This document shows, piece by piece, positions 13,420 to 22,377 of a stretch of DNA of 33,780 nucleotides (position 1 is the stretch's first letter; each line of letters begins with the position of its first letter). The translations under genes and the position numbers were made by a program. Source of the stretch: an alpha proteobacterium L41A (GTDB lineage Bacteria > Pseudomonadota > Alphaproteobacteria > Caulobacterales > Caulobacteraceae); NCBI GenBank assembly GCA_000335735.1, contig AMYY01000031.1, forward strand, positions 1 through 33,780. The letters are read 5' to 3'. The notes beneath the pieces are model-generated. The model saw only the letters and a program-made list of their open reading frames with translations, did not search any database and had not been told where the DNA came from.

Positions 13420-16046
13420 GCGGCGGCTTCTGGTTCGGCGTCATCCATGACCTCGGCGATCAGCAGGTCGGCGCTTTCGTCCAGGATCATTTCGGCGGCG
13501 TCTCCGCTGACCCGCTCGCGTCCGATCTGGACCAGAACGGGCACGCAGAAGGGCGAGGCGCGGTTCAGGGGCTGATGGCGGATGCGCCCCTCGATGCGCG
13601 CCAGCATCTGGCCCAGGCGCGCGACATCCAGCAGGCCGGATGCGGCGTCGGCGCGGGCGGTCTTCAGCAGCAGATGGTCCGGTTGGTGGCGGCGCAGCAC
13701 GTCGTAGATCAGGTCGGTGGAGAAAGTCACCTGCCGGCCGGTCTTTTCGGCGCCGGGCTGGCGGCGTTCGATCAAGCCCGAGATCAGGGCGCAATTGCGG
13801 AAGGACCGCTTCATCATGAAGCTTTCCTCCAGCCAGGCTTCCAGATCGTCACCCAGCATGTCCGGCTGGAACAGGGCGTCCAGATCGATCGAGTCCATCG
13901 GCTTGATCGACCAGATCGCCAGCGAATAGTCGGTCACGACGAACCCCAGCGGCCCGACGCCCATCCGGTCCAGCCGCCGGGTCAGCAGCATGCACAGGGT
14001 GGTGTGGGCCAGATTGCCCTCGAATGGATAGGCCACCAGGAAATGCCGGCTGCCGCGCGGAAAGGTTTCGACCAGCATGGATTCGGCGTCGGGAATGACC
14101 GAGCGGGTTTCCTGTAACTCCAGCCATTCCTGAACGTCGGGCGGCAGGACGCGCCAGTGGTCGCGGTCGTGGATCATGGTACGCACCCGGTCGGCCAGCG
14201 ACGTGGACAGCGGGAACTTCGATCCGCCCCACGATGGGATCTTGGGGTCGCTGTCATTGGCGTGGGTGACCAGAGCGTCGGTCCCGGTGATGCCCTGAAA
14301 CGCCCATGTCTGGCCGGCGAACTGGAAGGTGTCGCCGGGTGTCAGCTGTTCGAAATACCACTCCTCGGCCTCGCCCACCTTGCGGCCGCCGATCAGCTGG
14401 CGCGAGGCGCCGCCGCGACGGCTGGCGACGCGGACGTTCAGCGTGCCGGCTGAGACGATGGCGCCGACGTTCATGCGGTGGCGCTGGGCGATATGCTGGT
14501 TTCGGACCTTCCAGCGGCCGTCTTGCGTGCGCACGATGCGCGCGAACCGGTCGTAGGTGCGCAGCGCATAGCCGCCCGTGGCGACGAAATCGACCACCTC
14601 CTCGAACTGCTCCCAGGTCAGTGCGCGATAGGGGCCGCAGCCGGTGATCTCGTCATACAGGACCTGCATGTCGAACGGCTCGGAACAGGCCACGCCCATG
14701 ACGTGCTGAGCCAGGGTGTCGAGCGTGCCGATATGGACTGGCTCCCAGTCGAAGGCGTTGTCGGCGACGGCCTCGCGCGCCGCCTGGCACTCCAGCATCT
14801 CGAACCGGCTGGCGGGCACCAGGAGCGCGCGCGACGGCTCGTCCAGCCGGTGGTTGGCGCGGCCGATCCGCTGGACCAGGCGGCTGGAGCCCTTGGGCGC
14901 GGCCATCTGGATCACCAGATCCACATCGCCCCAGTCGATGCCCAGATCCAGCGTCGAGGTGCAGACCACGGCCCTGAGATCGCCGCGCGCCATGGCGGCC
15001 TCGATCTTGCGCCGCTGCTCGGCCGCCAGCGAGCCGTGGTGCAGGCCGATGGGCAGGTTCTCGTCGTTGATGGCCCACAGCTGCTGGAACACGAACTCCG
15101 ACTGCCAGCGGGTGTTGACGAAGATCAGCGCCAGGGTCGAACGCTGGATGGCGGCGTAGACCTCCGGGATCGCGTGCTGCCCCGTGTGGCCCGCCCACGG
15201 CACTTTGCCCTCGGAGATCAGCACGTCGATGACCGCCGGCGCGCCGGGGTCTCCGCGGACGAGGGTCACCGCGTCAAGAGCCCCTCCATCGCCTTGGGCG
15301 GTCCCCCTCCCCATGGCATGGGGAGGAGACAGGTCGGCCGGCGCCTCCTCCCCGCTTTGCGGGGAGGGGGACCGCGAAGCGGGGGAGGGGTTCTTTGTCT
15401 CCGCATCGCCCGGCGCCAGCCACTCCCGGATGAGATCGGGATCCTCGATGGTCGCGCTCAGCCCTACCCGGCGCATATCGGGTGCGAAACTTTGCAATCG
15501 CCCCAGACCCAGAGACAGCAGGTCCCCGCGCTTGCCGCTCCAGATCGCATGGACCTCGTCCAGCACCACGCATTTCAGATCGGCGAAATAGGACCGGGCG
15601 CCTTCCCAGGCGCAGAACAGGGCCAGCTGCTCGGGCGTGGTCAGCAGGATGTCGGGCGGAAAGTCGCGCTGTCGCTGGCGTTTGGCTTGTTTGGTGTCGC
15701 CGGTGCGCGTCTCGACGTGGATGTTCAGCCCGATCTCGCGGATCGGGGTCATCAGATTGCGCTCGACGTCCGTCGTCAGGGCCTTCAGCGGCGACAGATA
15801 AAGCGTATGCACCCCCGACCCCGGCCCGGTTGTCAGCTTCGGTCCGCGCTCGGCCAAATCGATCAGGCTGGGCAGAAACCCCGCCAGCGTCTTGCCCCCG
15901 CCGGTCGGCGCGACCAGCAGGGCGTGGCTGCCGGCCTGACCCGCCGCGACCATCTCCAGCTGATGCCGCCGGGGCGCCCAGCCGCGCGACGCGAACCAGT
16001 CGGCGAACAGGGGCGGAAGCGTTGCGGGAGCGGTGGCGGTCGTCAC
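13416..16046 (-). CDS. lhr: Ligase-associated DNA damage response DEXH helicase (Lhr-Core type)
   Basis: The 876-residue protein has Walker A APTGGGKT (46-53), VLDEVHAIW (DEVH, about 161-169), GLSATIED (motif III), a second RecA domain with VVCTSTLDLGIDW and motif VI VQRIGRANHR, then the winged-helix and C-terminal domain of Lhr-Core helicases. It is an ATP-dependent 3'-5' translocase acting in repair with PdeM. Residues about 217-258 are low-complexity (NPSPASRSPSPQSGEE, SPPHAMGRG), interrupt the link between the RecA domains and are encoded by a palindromic repeat (15271-15405). Without them the length would match the family. The frame is kept, so the helicase is probably functional with an extra loop. 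Divergent from the DinG-type gene with 58 nt between starts. Confidence 0.92.
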   Translation of the reverse strand: MTTATAPATLPPLFADWFASRGWAPRRHQLEMVAAGQAGSHALLVAPTGGGKTLAGFLPSLIDLAERGPKLTTGPGSGVHTLYLSPLKALTTDVERNLMTPIREIGLNIHVETRTGDTKQAKRQRQRDFPPDILLTTPEQLALFCAWEGARSYFADLKCVVLDEVHAIWSGKRGDLLSLGLGRLQSFAPDMRRVGLSATIEDPDLIREWLAPGDAETKNPSPASRSPSPQSGEEAPADLSPPHAMGRGTAQGDGGALDAVTLVRGDPGAPAVIDVLISEGKVPWAGHTGQHAIPEVYAAIQRSTLALIFVNTRWQSEFVFQQLWAINDENLPIGLHHGSLAAEQRRKIEAAMARGDLRAVVCTSTLDLGIDWGDVDLVIQMAAPKGSSRLVQRIGRANHRLDEPSRALLVPASRFEMLECQAAREAVADNAFDWEPVHIGTLDTLAQHVMGVACSEPFDMQVLYDEITGCGPYRALTWEQFEEVVDFVATGGYALRTYDRFARIVRTQDGRWKVRNQHIAQRHRMNVGAIVSAGTLNVRVASRRGGASRQLIGGRKVGEAEEWYFEQLTPGDTFQFAGQTWAFQGITGTDALVTHANDSDPKIPSWGGSKFPLSTSLADRVRTMIHDRDHWRVLPPDVQEWLELQETRSVIPDAESMLVETFPRGSRHFLVAYPFEGNLAHTTLCMLLTRRLDRMGVGPLGFVVTDYSLAIWSIKPMDSIDLDALFQPDMLGDDLEAWLEESFMMKRSFRNCALISGLIERRQPGAEKTGRQVTFSTDLIYDVLRRHQPDHLLLKTARADAASGLLDVARLGQMLARIEGRIRHQPLNRASPFCVPVLVQIGRERVSGDAAEMILDESADLLIAEVMDDAEPEAAA
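15271..15405. repeat. Palindromic repeat inserted in frame within lhr
   Basis: This stretch contains two near-perfect palindromes: 15306-15326 (CCTCCCCATG, one base, CATGGGGAGG) and 15347-15367 (CCTCCCCGC, TTT, GCGGGGAGG). Positions 15271-15330 are almost identical to 32341-32398, sharing GCGTC-AGAGCCCCTCCA and the end TGGGGAGGAGAC, in the same strand orientation. It encodes about 43 residues that have no counterpart in the helicase family. The coding length is a multiple of three and no stop is created in the lhr frame. Confidence 0.8.
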
Positions 16047-16104
16047 GGACAGGATATAGCATGTTCCCGTTCCGTTTCAGCCCCAGGCTCGCTATCTATC
16101 GGAC

Positions 16105-18960
16105 GTGTCCGACGAATCCGTCATTTCCGAAACCCGCCTGACCGGCGCGCAGCCTTGGGCGGACTTGCCGCCGGCGCTCGCCACGCCGCCGGGCGCAGGG
16201 GCGGTGTGCGACGAGGCGGGGGCCAGGAAGATCGGGCGCGGGGCGGCGGAGGGATTCTTCAGCACCGGGCGGGTGATGGCGGCCCATGCGTCGTTGACGG
16301 CGCGCCGACTGGGGCTGACGCCGCCGCCGCGATCGACTGAGTTGATGGACGTGCTGGAGCTTTACGCCTTCGTGCGGCCGGCGCGGTTCTGTGCGCCGTC
16401 GCCGACGGGGTTGGCGCTTTCGCTGGGGTTGGCCGAGCCGAAGTCGGCGGAGGAACAGGCGGCGGCCCTGCGCGAGGCGGCGGGGCTGCTGCTGCGCGAA
16501 CTGGCCGGTCCAGCCTATCCCGAGCGCGAGGCGGCCTATGTTCTGGCGCTGACGATGCAGCGGGCGGGCTGGGCCTGGGGCGAGCGGGTGGTTCAGGCGC
16601 TGGAGGCCGGCGGCGTACGGGCGCGCCAGCATCGCGGGTCCGGGATGGATGTCTGGTCGCGGCTGACCGAATGGGAGGACGAGGCGCCGCGCGGCGAGGC
16701 GGGATCGGCGCCGGTCGACAGCGAGAGCGCCCGCATCCGGCTGGAGAAGCTGCTTCAGGCCTCGGGCCTGGACGAGACGCGACCGACCCAATCGGACTAC
16801 GCCGCCGAAGCCGCCTTTGCTTTTTCGCCGAGGAATGAAGAGGGGCGGCCCCGCATGCTGCTGGCCGAGGCGGGGACCGGCACGGGCAAGACCCTGGGCT
16901 ATCTGGCGCCCGCCTCCCTGTGGGCCGAGCGGAACCAGGGAGCGGCGTGGATCTCGACCTATACCCGCGCGCTGCAACGCCAGATCGACCGTGAAAGCCA
17001 TTCGCTGTGGCCCGATCCGGCCGAGCGCAGGAAGAAGGCGGTGATCCGCAAGGGGCGCGAGAACTATCTGTGCGTCCTTAATCTGCAGGACATGGTGCAG
17101 GCGGCCCAGCTGGGGAATGGCGACCTGATCGGCCTGGCGCTGGCCGGGCGTTGGGCGCTGCATACGCGCGATGGCGACATGACGGGCGGGGACTTTCCCG
17201 GCTGGCTGCCTGGCCTGTTCGCCATGCCGGCCGCCCATGCGGCGGGGGCGGCCAATCTGGTGGATCGGCGCGGCGAGTGCGTCCACGCCGCCTGCCCGCA
17301 CTACCGCACCTGTTTCGTCGAAAAGACGATCCGCGCCAGCCGCCGCGCGGATCTGGTCATCGCCAACCACGCCCTGGTTCTGACCCAGGCCGCGTTCGAC
17401 GGCGCGCGTTCGGCGCGGGGCCAGAAGTCGGACGGTGAGACGGCGGCGCTGAAGCGGATCGTCTTCGACGAGGGCCACCACCTGTTCGACGCCGCCGACA
17501 GCGCCTTTTCCGCCTGCCTCTCGGGGCAGGAGGCGGCTGAGCTGCGCCGCTGGATCCGGGGGCCGGAGGGGCGGGGGCGTCGCGGTCGCGGGCTGGAACA
17601 GCGGCTGGGCGACATGGTCAACGACAATGAGGCGGCGATGAAGGCGCTGCAGGACGCCATCCGCGCCTCGGCCGCCTTGCCGGGCGAAGGCGTGTCGGGC
17701 CGCGTTGCGCCGGCCTCGGGCGAGGTCAATCCGATCGGCCCGATCGAAGCCTTCCTGGCCGCCGCCCTGGATCAGCTGCGCGCCCGCACGGCGGAGACCA
17801 ATACGTACGGCGGGCCCGAGTTCGGCATGGAGTGCGCGCTGAAGCCCGTGACCGATCCGGTCGCCGAGACGGCGCGGGCGGCGGCTCAGGCCCTGGCCGC
17901 CATCGAGGCGCCATTGCTGGCCCTGTCGCGGCATCTGGAAGACATCCTTGATGACGAGGCGGCCGAGCTGGATGGGTCGCAGCGATCACGAATCGAGGGG
18001 GCTCTGCGCGGGTTGGACCGGCGCGCGCGCATGACCTTGCCGGGATGGCGGTCGATGCTGGCGGCGCTGGAGGACGGCGGCGATCAGCCCGATCCCGACT
18101 TCGTCGATTGGCTGTCGGCCGAGACGGCGTTCGGCCGCATCCATGACGTGGCCCTGCGTCGCCACTGGATCGACCCGACCGTTCCGCTGGAGGCCGCCGT
18201 GATCGTGCCGTCGCACGGGGTGCTGGTGACCTCCGCCACCCTGTCCGATCCCTTGCAGGAAGACCCGTTCGACCTGGCGCGGATGCGGACCGGCTCGGCG
18301 CGTCTGATCGAGCCGGCCCGAACCCTGAAGGTCGAGAGCCCGTTCGACTATGCGGCCAACAGCCGGGTCATCGTCGTCAACGATTTGGTCAAGGACGATC
18401 CGCGCCAGACGGCGGCGGCGATGCGCGAACTGTTCCTGGCGGCGGGGGGCGGGGGCCTGGGCCTGTTCACCGCAATTCGCCGATTGAAGGCAGTCTATGA
18501 GCGGCTGGGGCCGGATCTGGCGAAGTCGGGCGTGCCGCTCTACGCCCAGCACGTCGATCCGCTGGAGGTCGGGGCGCTGGTGGACATGTTCCGGGTCGAG
18601 GAGAATTCCTGCCTGTTGGGCACCGACGCGGTGCGCGACGGGGTGGACGTGCCGGGACGGTCGCTGCGGGTGCTCGCTTTCGACCGTGTGCCGTGGCCGC
18701 GCCCGGACTTGCTGCACAAGGCGCGGCGCGAACGGCTGGGCGGCAAGGGTTATGACGATGCGCTGGCCCGCGCCCGCATCGCCCAGGCGTTCGGCCGGCT
18801 GATCCGGCGCGGCGACGACAAGGGGGTGTTCCTGATGCTGGACGCCGCCACGCCGACGCGGCTGTTCGCCAGCCTGCCGCCCGGGACCGAGGTTCAGCGC
18901 ATGGGCCTGGCCGATGCGGTCGAACTGACCCGCAGTTTCCTGAACCCCGAGACGACGTAG
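16105..18960 (+). CDS. ATP-dependent DNA helicase, DinG/XPD type with Fe-S cluster
   Basis: The 951-residue superfamily 2 helicase starts at a GTG. It has Walker A EAGTGTGKT (255-263), DEGH box (455-458) and a C-terminal RecA domain ending with the arginine-finger segment RIAQAFGRLIRRGDD. Cysteines at 323 (NYLC), 392, 397 and 403 (ECVHAACPHYRTC) are placed as in the 4Fe-4S domain of XPD/DinG helicases. These enzymes unwind DNA 5' to 3', clearing R-loops and structured DNA. The first 230 residues are a helical extension of unknown role, which makes it longer than E. coli DinG. Its promoter must lie in the 58-nt gap shared with lhr. Confidence 0.92.
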   Translation: MSDESVISETRLTGAQPWADLPPALATPPGAGAVCDEAGARKIGRGAAEGFFSTGRVMAAHASLTARRLGLTPPPRSTELMDVLELYAFVRPARFCAPSPTGLALSLGLAEPKSAEEQAAALREAAGLLLRELAGPAYPEREAAYVLALTMQRAGWAWGERVVQALEAGGVRARQHRGSGMDVWSRLTEWEDEAPRGEAGSAPVDSESARIRLEKLLQASGLDETRPTQSDYAAEAAFAFSPRNEEGRPRMLLAEAGTGTGKTLGYLAPASLWAERNQGAAWISTYTRALQRQIDRESHSLWPDPAERRKKAVIRKGRENYLCVLNLQDMVQAAQLGNGDLIGLALAGRWALHTRDGDMTGGDFPGWLPGLFAMPAAHAAGAANLVDRRGECVHAACPHYRTCFVEKTIRASRRADLVIANHALVLTQAAFDGARSARGQKSDGETAALKRIVFDEGHHLFDAADSAFSACLSGQEAAELRRWIRGPEGRGRRGRGLEQRLGDMVNDNEAAMKALQDAIRASAALPGEGVSGRVAPASGEVNPIGPIEAFLAAALDQLRARTAETNTYGGPEFGMECALKPVTDPVAETARAAAQALAAIEAPLLALSRHLEDILDDEAAELDGSQRSRIEGALRGLDRRARMTLPGWRSMLAALEDGGDQPDPDFVDWLSAETAFGRIHDVALRRHWIDPTVPLEAAVIVPSHGVLVTSATLSDPLQEDPFDLARMRTGSARLIEPARTLKVESPFDYAANSRVIVVNDLVKDDPRQTAAAMRELFLAAGGGGLGLFTAIRRLKAVYERLGPDLAKSGVPLYAQHVDPLEVGALVDMFRVEENSCLLGTDAVRDGVDVPGRSLRVLAFDRVPWPRPDLLHKARRERLGGKGYDDALARARIAQAFGRLIRRGDDKGVFLMLDAATPTRLFASLPPGTEVQRMGLADAVELTRSFLNPETT

Positions 18961-18961
18961 G

Positions 18962-19435
18962 ATGTCCAAGACCACGCCCGCGACCGTCGCCCTGACCAAG
19001 GCCGGCGTCGCCTTCGATCTGTTTCCCTACGACTATGATCCCGACGCGGCGCGCGTGGGATTGCAGGCCGCCGAGGCGCTGGGTGTGGCGCCTGAGCAGG
19101 TGTTCAAGACGCTGATGGTGCTGGTCGACGGCGCACCGACGTGCGTCATCGTGCCGTCCGACTGCGAGGTCAGCATGAAGAAGCTGGCGGCGGTTCTGGC
19201 GGCCAAGTCGGCCCAGATGATGAAGCCGGCCGACGCCGAACGGCTGACCGGATACAAGGTCGGCGGGGTCAGCCCGTTCGGCCAGCGAAAGGCCGTGCCC
19301 ACCGCGATGGACGAAACCGCCATCCTGTTCGATCAGGTCCTGATCAACGGCGGTCAGCGTGGGCTTCTGCTGGGCTTGGCGCCGGAGGATGCGCGGCGGG
19401 CGGCGAAGGCGGTGCTGGCCGACCTGACCGCCTAG
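18962..19435 (+). CDS. ybaK: Cys-tRNA(Pro)/Cys-tRNA(Cys) deacylase YbaK
   Basis: The 157-residue protein is a free-standing editing domain of the YbaK/ProX family, which hydrolyses Cys mischarged on tRNA(Pro). Supporting motifs are TPATVALTKAGVAF at the start, VFKTLMVLVDG, the catalytic Lys region CEVSMKKLAAVL and GGVSPFGQRKAVPTAMDE. Length matches E. coli YbaK (159). It starts one base after the helicase stop, so it is probably in the same operon. A cytoplasmic quality-control role is expected. Confidence 0.93.
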   Translation: MSKTTPATVALTKAGVAFDLFPYDYDPDAARVGLQAAEALGVAPEQVFKTLMVLVDGAPTCVIVPSDCEVSMKKLAAVLAAKSAQMMKPADAERLTGYKVGGVSPFGQRKAVPTAMDETAILFDQVLINGGQRGLLLGLAPEDARRAAKAVLADLTA

Positions 19436-19467
19436 AAGCGCCAGATGCGGCGCGCTATAGGTCCGGC

Positions 19468-20526
19468 ATGACCGACGCCTCGACGACCAAGCGACACAGC
19501 CGCAAGGGCCTGTATGCGCCCTTCATCCTGGTGCTGATCGCGCTGGCGGCCTGGACAGGATGGTGGATTTTCCTGACGCGCCAGATCGACACACGGCTTG
19601 AGGCCCAGGTCCAGACCCTGCGTCAGGACGGCTGGGACATCCGCTTCGCCGACAAATCCATCAAGGGCTGGCCGTTTCGCACCCATGTGGCGTTGACGAA
19701 CCTGATCGTTCAGGCGCCGTCGGGCCATGCGATCAAGGCGACCGAACTGACCGCAGAGGCCAACGCCTATCAGCCGACCAAATGGGTCGTGGTGGCGCCG
19801 CAAGGCCTGATGCTGACCCGCGCCGGCAAGGGCGAGGTCGCGGTCAAGGGCGACGCCATCCGCATGAGCGCCAGCGGCATCGATCAGCGCTGGCCCAATC
19901 TGGCGCTGGAGATGGTCAATCCGGTCTTCACGGCCCAGACCGGCGCGGAACCCTTCCCCATCGCCCGCGCGGCGCGGATCGAATTCTATGCTCGGCCGCA
20001 TCTGGAGGGCTCGACCGCGCCGACCGACGACGTCGATGTCATGTTTCGTCTGGTGGACGGGCAGGGGCGGGCGGACGGCCCCGTCGAAGGCTTCGCCCAG
20101 GACGGCCGCCTGACGACCCAGCTGGAGGCCGAGATCGGCCAGGCCAGCCTGCTAAAGACCGGCGGCGATGCGGCCGGCGTCTTTTCCGCGTGGACAAAGG
20201 CGGGCGGAACCTTCCGCAATGTGCGCGGCGATCTGCAGGCCGGCGACAGCCGTGCGACCCTCTCCAGCGACGTGTTGAGAGCCGATGCGAACGGCCGGCT
20301 GACCGGCCAGGTCCAGCTTCAGGCGCAAAAGCCTCTGCCCGCTCTGGCTGGCCTGATGGCGACGCGTCAGGGGCCGGTCAACCGGATCGGCGCGGCCGGG
20401 GCCGCCGCAGCAGCGGGCGCGGCCGAGGCGACGGGACAGGAGCAGTTGCCCCTGACGCTGGTTTTCCGCGACGGCCGCACCTGGCTTGGGCCCTTCCCGC
20501 TGGCCCCGGCGCCAAAGCTGTTCTGA
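19468..20526 (+). CDS. DUF2125 domain-containing protein
   Basis: The 352-residue protein has a basic start, one membrane anchor (about 15-33, APFILVLIALAAWTGWWIFL) and a large periplasmic domain. The segment WDIRFADKSIKGWPFRTHVAL is characteristic of DUF2125, an alphaproteobacterial envelope family of unknown function with AsmA-like beta-strand repeats. The C-terminus (LVFRDGRTWLGPFPLAPAP) is also typical. It starts at 19468; the stop shares a base with the start of the next gene (TGATG), so the pair is coupled. Probably envelope-associated; no enzymatic motif seen. Confidence 0.85.
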   Translation: MTDASTTKRHSRKGLYAPFILVLIALAAWTGWWIFLTRQIDTRLEAQVQTLRQDGWDIRFADKSIKGWPFRTHVALTNLIVQAPSGHAIKATELTAEANAYQPTKWVVVAPQGLMLTRAGKGEVAVKGDAIRMSASGIDQRWPNLALEMVNPVFTAQTGAEPFPIARAARIEFYARPHLEGSTAPTDDVDVMFRLVDGQGRADGPVEGFAQDGRLTTQLEAEIGQASLLKTGGDAAGVFSAWTKAGGTFRNVRGDLQAGDSRATLSSDVLRADANGRLTGQVQLQAQKPLPALAGLMATRQGPVNRIGAAGAAAAAGAAEATGQEQLPLTLVFRDGRTWLGPFPLAPAPKLF

Positions 20527-21212
20527 TGACCCTGCTGGACGAACCCAAAGCCGACGACGCCCTGCTGGCGCTGGATCGCACCCTGGTCGAGGCGGTGCGG
20601 GCGCGGGTCGCCGCCGGGCCGCGCGAGCGGGCCGACGCCTCGGCCATCGCCCTGCGTCAACTGTTGGACGGCGCCTCGGCCGATGAGGCTGCTGCGGTCA
20701 AGGCGGTGTGGGGCCGGATCGAGGCAGCGACCGGACCCGCGCTGGTCGTCTGTGGCGGCGTAGCCCAGGCCCTGGCCACGGACCGCTACGGCCTGCGGTC
20801 GCGGCCTATGTCCGCCGACGAGGCGTTGAAGGCGGCCGAGGCGGGCTCGCGCGCCGTGATCGACCTTTCGCCCGACCGGCCGTGGTGGGGCCGCCTGCTG
20901 GCGCGGCCCGAACTGAAGATCGTCGCCGCCCTGCCGGACGACCGGCGCGGCCGGCCACAGGCCTTCGTCGTGTCCAAAGAAACATCCGGCCCCACGGGCG
21001 ACGACCGCAGCTTCTGGGTCACCGACAGCGGCTGGTCCGAGACCAAGATCGTGGACGCCCTGGGCGACGCGGGACTGGCCGCCGATCCGCTGGCGGCGGC
21101 GGGCGGGTTGAAGCTGTTCATGCTGACGGGCTATGTGCAGGTCGACGACGGGCGGCTGAAGAGCGCGCCCGGCCGAATGAGCGGCGTGATCGGCGCCGCC
21201 CCCATCTTCTGA
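20526..21212 (+). CDS. Hypothetical protein upstream of hisC, possibly chorismate-mutase-like
   Basis: The 228-residue protein starts MTLLDEPKADDALLALDRTL. Its first 60 residues (LDRTLVEAVRARVAAG and ASAIALRQLL) have the helix pattern of AroQ-type chorismate mutases, though the usual catalytic Arg/Lys set is not clear. The rest (ALVVCGGVAQALATDRYGL, DLSPDRPWWGRLLA, DRSFWVTDSGWS) resembles a domain of unknown function I associate with the gene preceding the aromatic or histidinol-phosphate aminotransferase in Caulobacterales. Coupling with the DUF2125 gene and only 14 nt to hisC suggest one transcript. The chorismate mutase idea is weak. Confidence 0.6.
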   Translation: MTLLDEPKADDALLALDRTLVEAVRARVAAGPRERADASAIALRQLLDGASADEAAAVKAVWGRIEAATGPALVVCGGVAQALATDRYGLRSRPMSADEALKAAEAGSRAVIDLSPDRPWWGRLLARPELKIVAALPDDRRGRPQAFVVSKETSGPTGDDRSFWVTDSGWSETKIVDALGDAGLAADPLAAAGGLKLFMLTGYVQVDDGRLKSAPGRMSGVIGAAPIF

Positions 21213-21226
21213 GATCAAGGCTTTCC

Positions 21227-22330
21227 ATGACCGACGCGACCGCGCCACACGGCCCTGCCCCCAAGCCCGGCATCCTCGACATCGCCCCCTATGTCGGCGG
21301 CAAGTCGTCCATCGCCGGCGTCGCCGAGCCGATGAAGCTGTCCTCCAACGAGAACATGCTGGGCGCGGGCGAAAAGGCGCGTGCGGCCTATGAGGCGGCG
21401 CTCAAGAACATTCACATCTATCCCGACGGCCGGGCGACCAAGCTGCGGAACGCGGTGGCGGAACTGCACGGGTTGGAGCCCGAGCGGCTGATCTTCGGCA
21501 ACGGCTCGGACGAGGTCTTCGCCCTGCTGAACCAGACCTATCTGACGGCGGGCGACAACATCGTCTGCGGCCAGTACGGCTTTCTCGCCTACCGCATCAG
21601 CGCCCTGGGTTGCGAAGCCCAGGTCAAGCTGGCGCCCGAGCCGAACTTCAAGGCCGAGGTCGATGCGCTGCTGGCCCAGGTCGATGACCGCACCAAGATC
21701 GTCTACGTCTCCAATCCGTCGAACCCGACCGGCAGCTACAATACGGGCGAGGAAATCCGCCGCCTGCACGCCGCGCTTCCGGCCCACATCATTCTGGTCG
21801 TGGACGAGGCCTATGCGGAATATGTGACCGAGGCCGACTGGGAGACCGCCTTCCCGCTGGCCAAGGACGCCGAGAACATCGTCGTCACCCGCACCTTCTC
21901 CAAGATCCACGGCCTGGGTGGTTTGCGCATCGGTTTCGGCTATGCGCCGCTGAAGGTCGCCGAGGCCATCGACCGCATCCGCCTGCCGTTCAACGTCTCG
22001 GTGCCGGGGCTGGAGGCCGCGACCGCCGCCCTGTCGGACGAGGCGCACCAGACGGCGTCGCGCGATCTGATCTCGAACTGGAAGCCGCGCCTGACCCAGG
22101 CCCTGCGCGGCTTTGGGCTGAACGTCCTGCCCAGCGCTGGCAACTTCGTGCTGGTGCTGTTCGACAGCCCCGAGCGCGCCGCCGCCGCCAACGACTATCT
22201 GAACACCAAGGGCATCATCGTCCGCCCCGTCGGCGGCTACGGCCTGCCCCAGGCCCTGCGCATCACCATCGGCACCGAAGACCAGAACCGGGCCGTCATC
22301 GACGCGCTGAGCGAGTTCGCGGCCACCTGA
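21227..22330 (+). CDS. hisC: Histidinol-phosphate aminotransferase
   Basis: The 367-residue protein is a fold-type I aminotransferase using pyridoxal phosphate. Residues seen are LSSNENMLGA, Asn166 in SNPSNPTG, Asp193 in VVDEAYAEY, Lys226 in TRTFSKIHG as the Schiff-base lysine, and Arg in GLRIGFGYA. Sequence and length match HisC2-type enzymes, which convert imidazole-acetol phosphate to histidinol phosphate with glutamate and may also act on aromatic keto acids. The start at 21227 follows an AAGG ribosome-binding site. It ends the rightward run and is convergent with mipA. Confidence 0.9.
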   Translation: MTDATAPHGPAPKPGILDIAPYVGGKSSIAGVAEPMKLSSNENMLGAGEKARAAYEAALKNIHIYPDGRATKLRNAVAELHGLEPERLIFGNGSDEVFALLNQTYLTAGDNIVCGQYGFLAYRISALGCEAQVKLAPEPNFKAEVDALLAQVDDRTKIVYVSNPSNPTGSYNTGEEIRRLHAALPAHIILVVDEAYAEYVTEADWETAFPLAKDAENIVVTRTFSKIHGLGGLRIGFGYAPLKVAEAIDRIRLPFNVSVPGLEAATAALSDEAHQTASRDLISNWKPRLTQALRGFGLNVLPSAGNFVLVLFDSPERAAAANDYLNTKGIIVRPVGGYGLPQALRITIGTEDQNRAVIDALSEFAAT

Positions 22331-22344
22331 TCACAGGCCAAGAA

Positions 22345-22370
22345 GCGGCGGCCGCATTCGCAGCCGCCGG
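22345..22370. terminator. Hairpin between hisC and mipA-like gene, possible bidirectional terminator
   Basis: GGCGGC (22347-22352) and GCCGCC (22363-22368) form a GC-rich stem with a 10-nt loop, flanked by AAGC and GGCTT. It lies in the 47-nt convergent gap. No clear T-run follows on either strand, so the terminator assignment rests on position and stem stability. Confidence 0.4.
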
Positions 22371-22377
22371 CTTGCTA

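Noticed and set aside
12079..13575. Long plus-strand open frame of 498 residues
   Set aside because: It runs antisense through the VanZ-family gene and pdeM, has the Gln/Gly/Arg-rich composition of GC-rich antisense frames and shows no domain.
16060..16075. GTTCCCGTTC as a LexA site between lhr and the DinG-type gene
   Set aside because: The half-sites are separated by only 2 nt instead of 7, so it does not fit the consensus.
14478..16340. Plus-strand open frame of 620 residues opposite lhr
   Set aside because: Antisense to a well-supported helicase gene; composition is typical of a shadow frame.
16096..17934. Minus-strand open frame of 612 residues opposite the DinG-type gene
   Set aside because: Antisense shadow with extreme Arg/Gln content; the plus strand carries clear helicase motifs.
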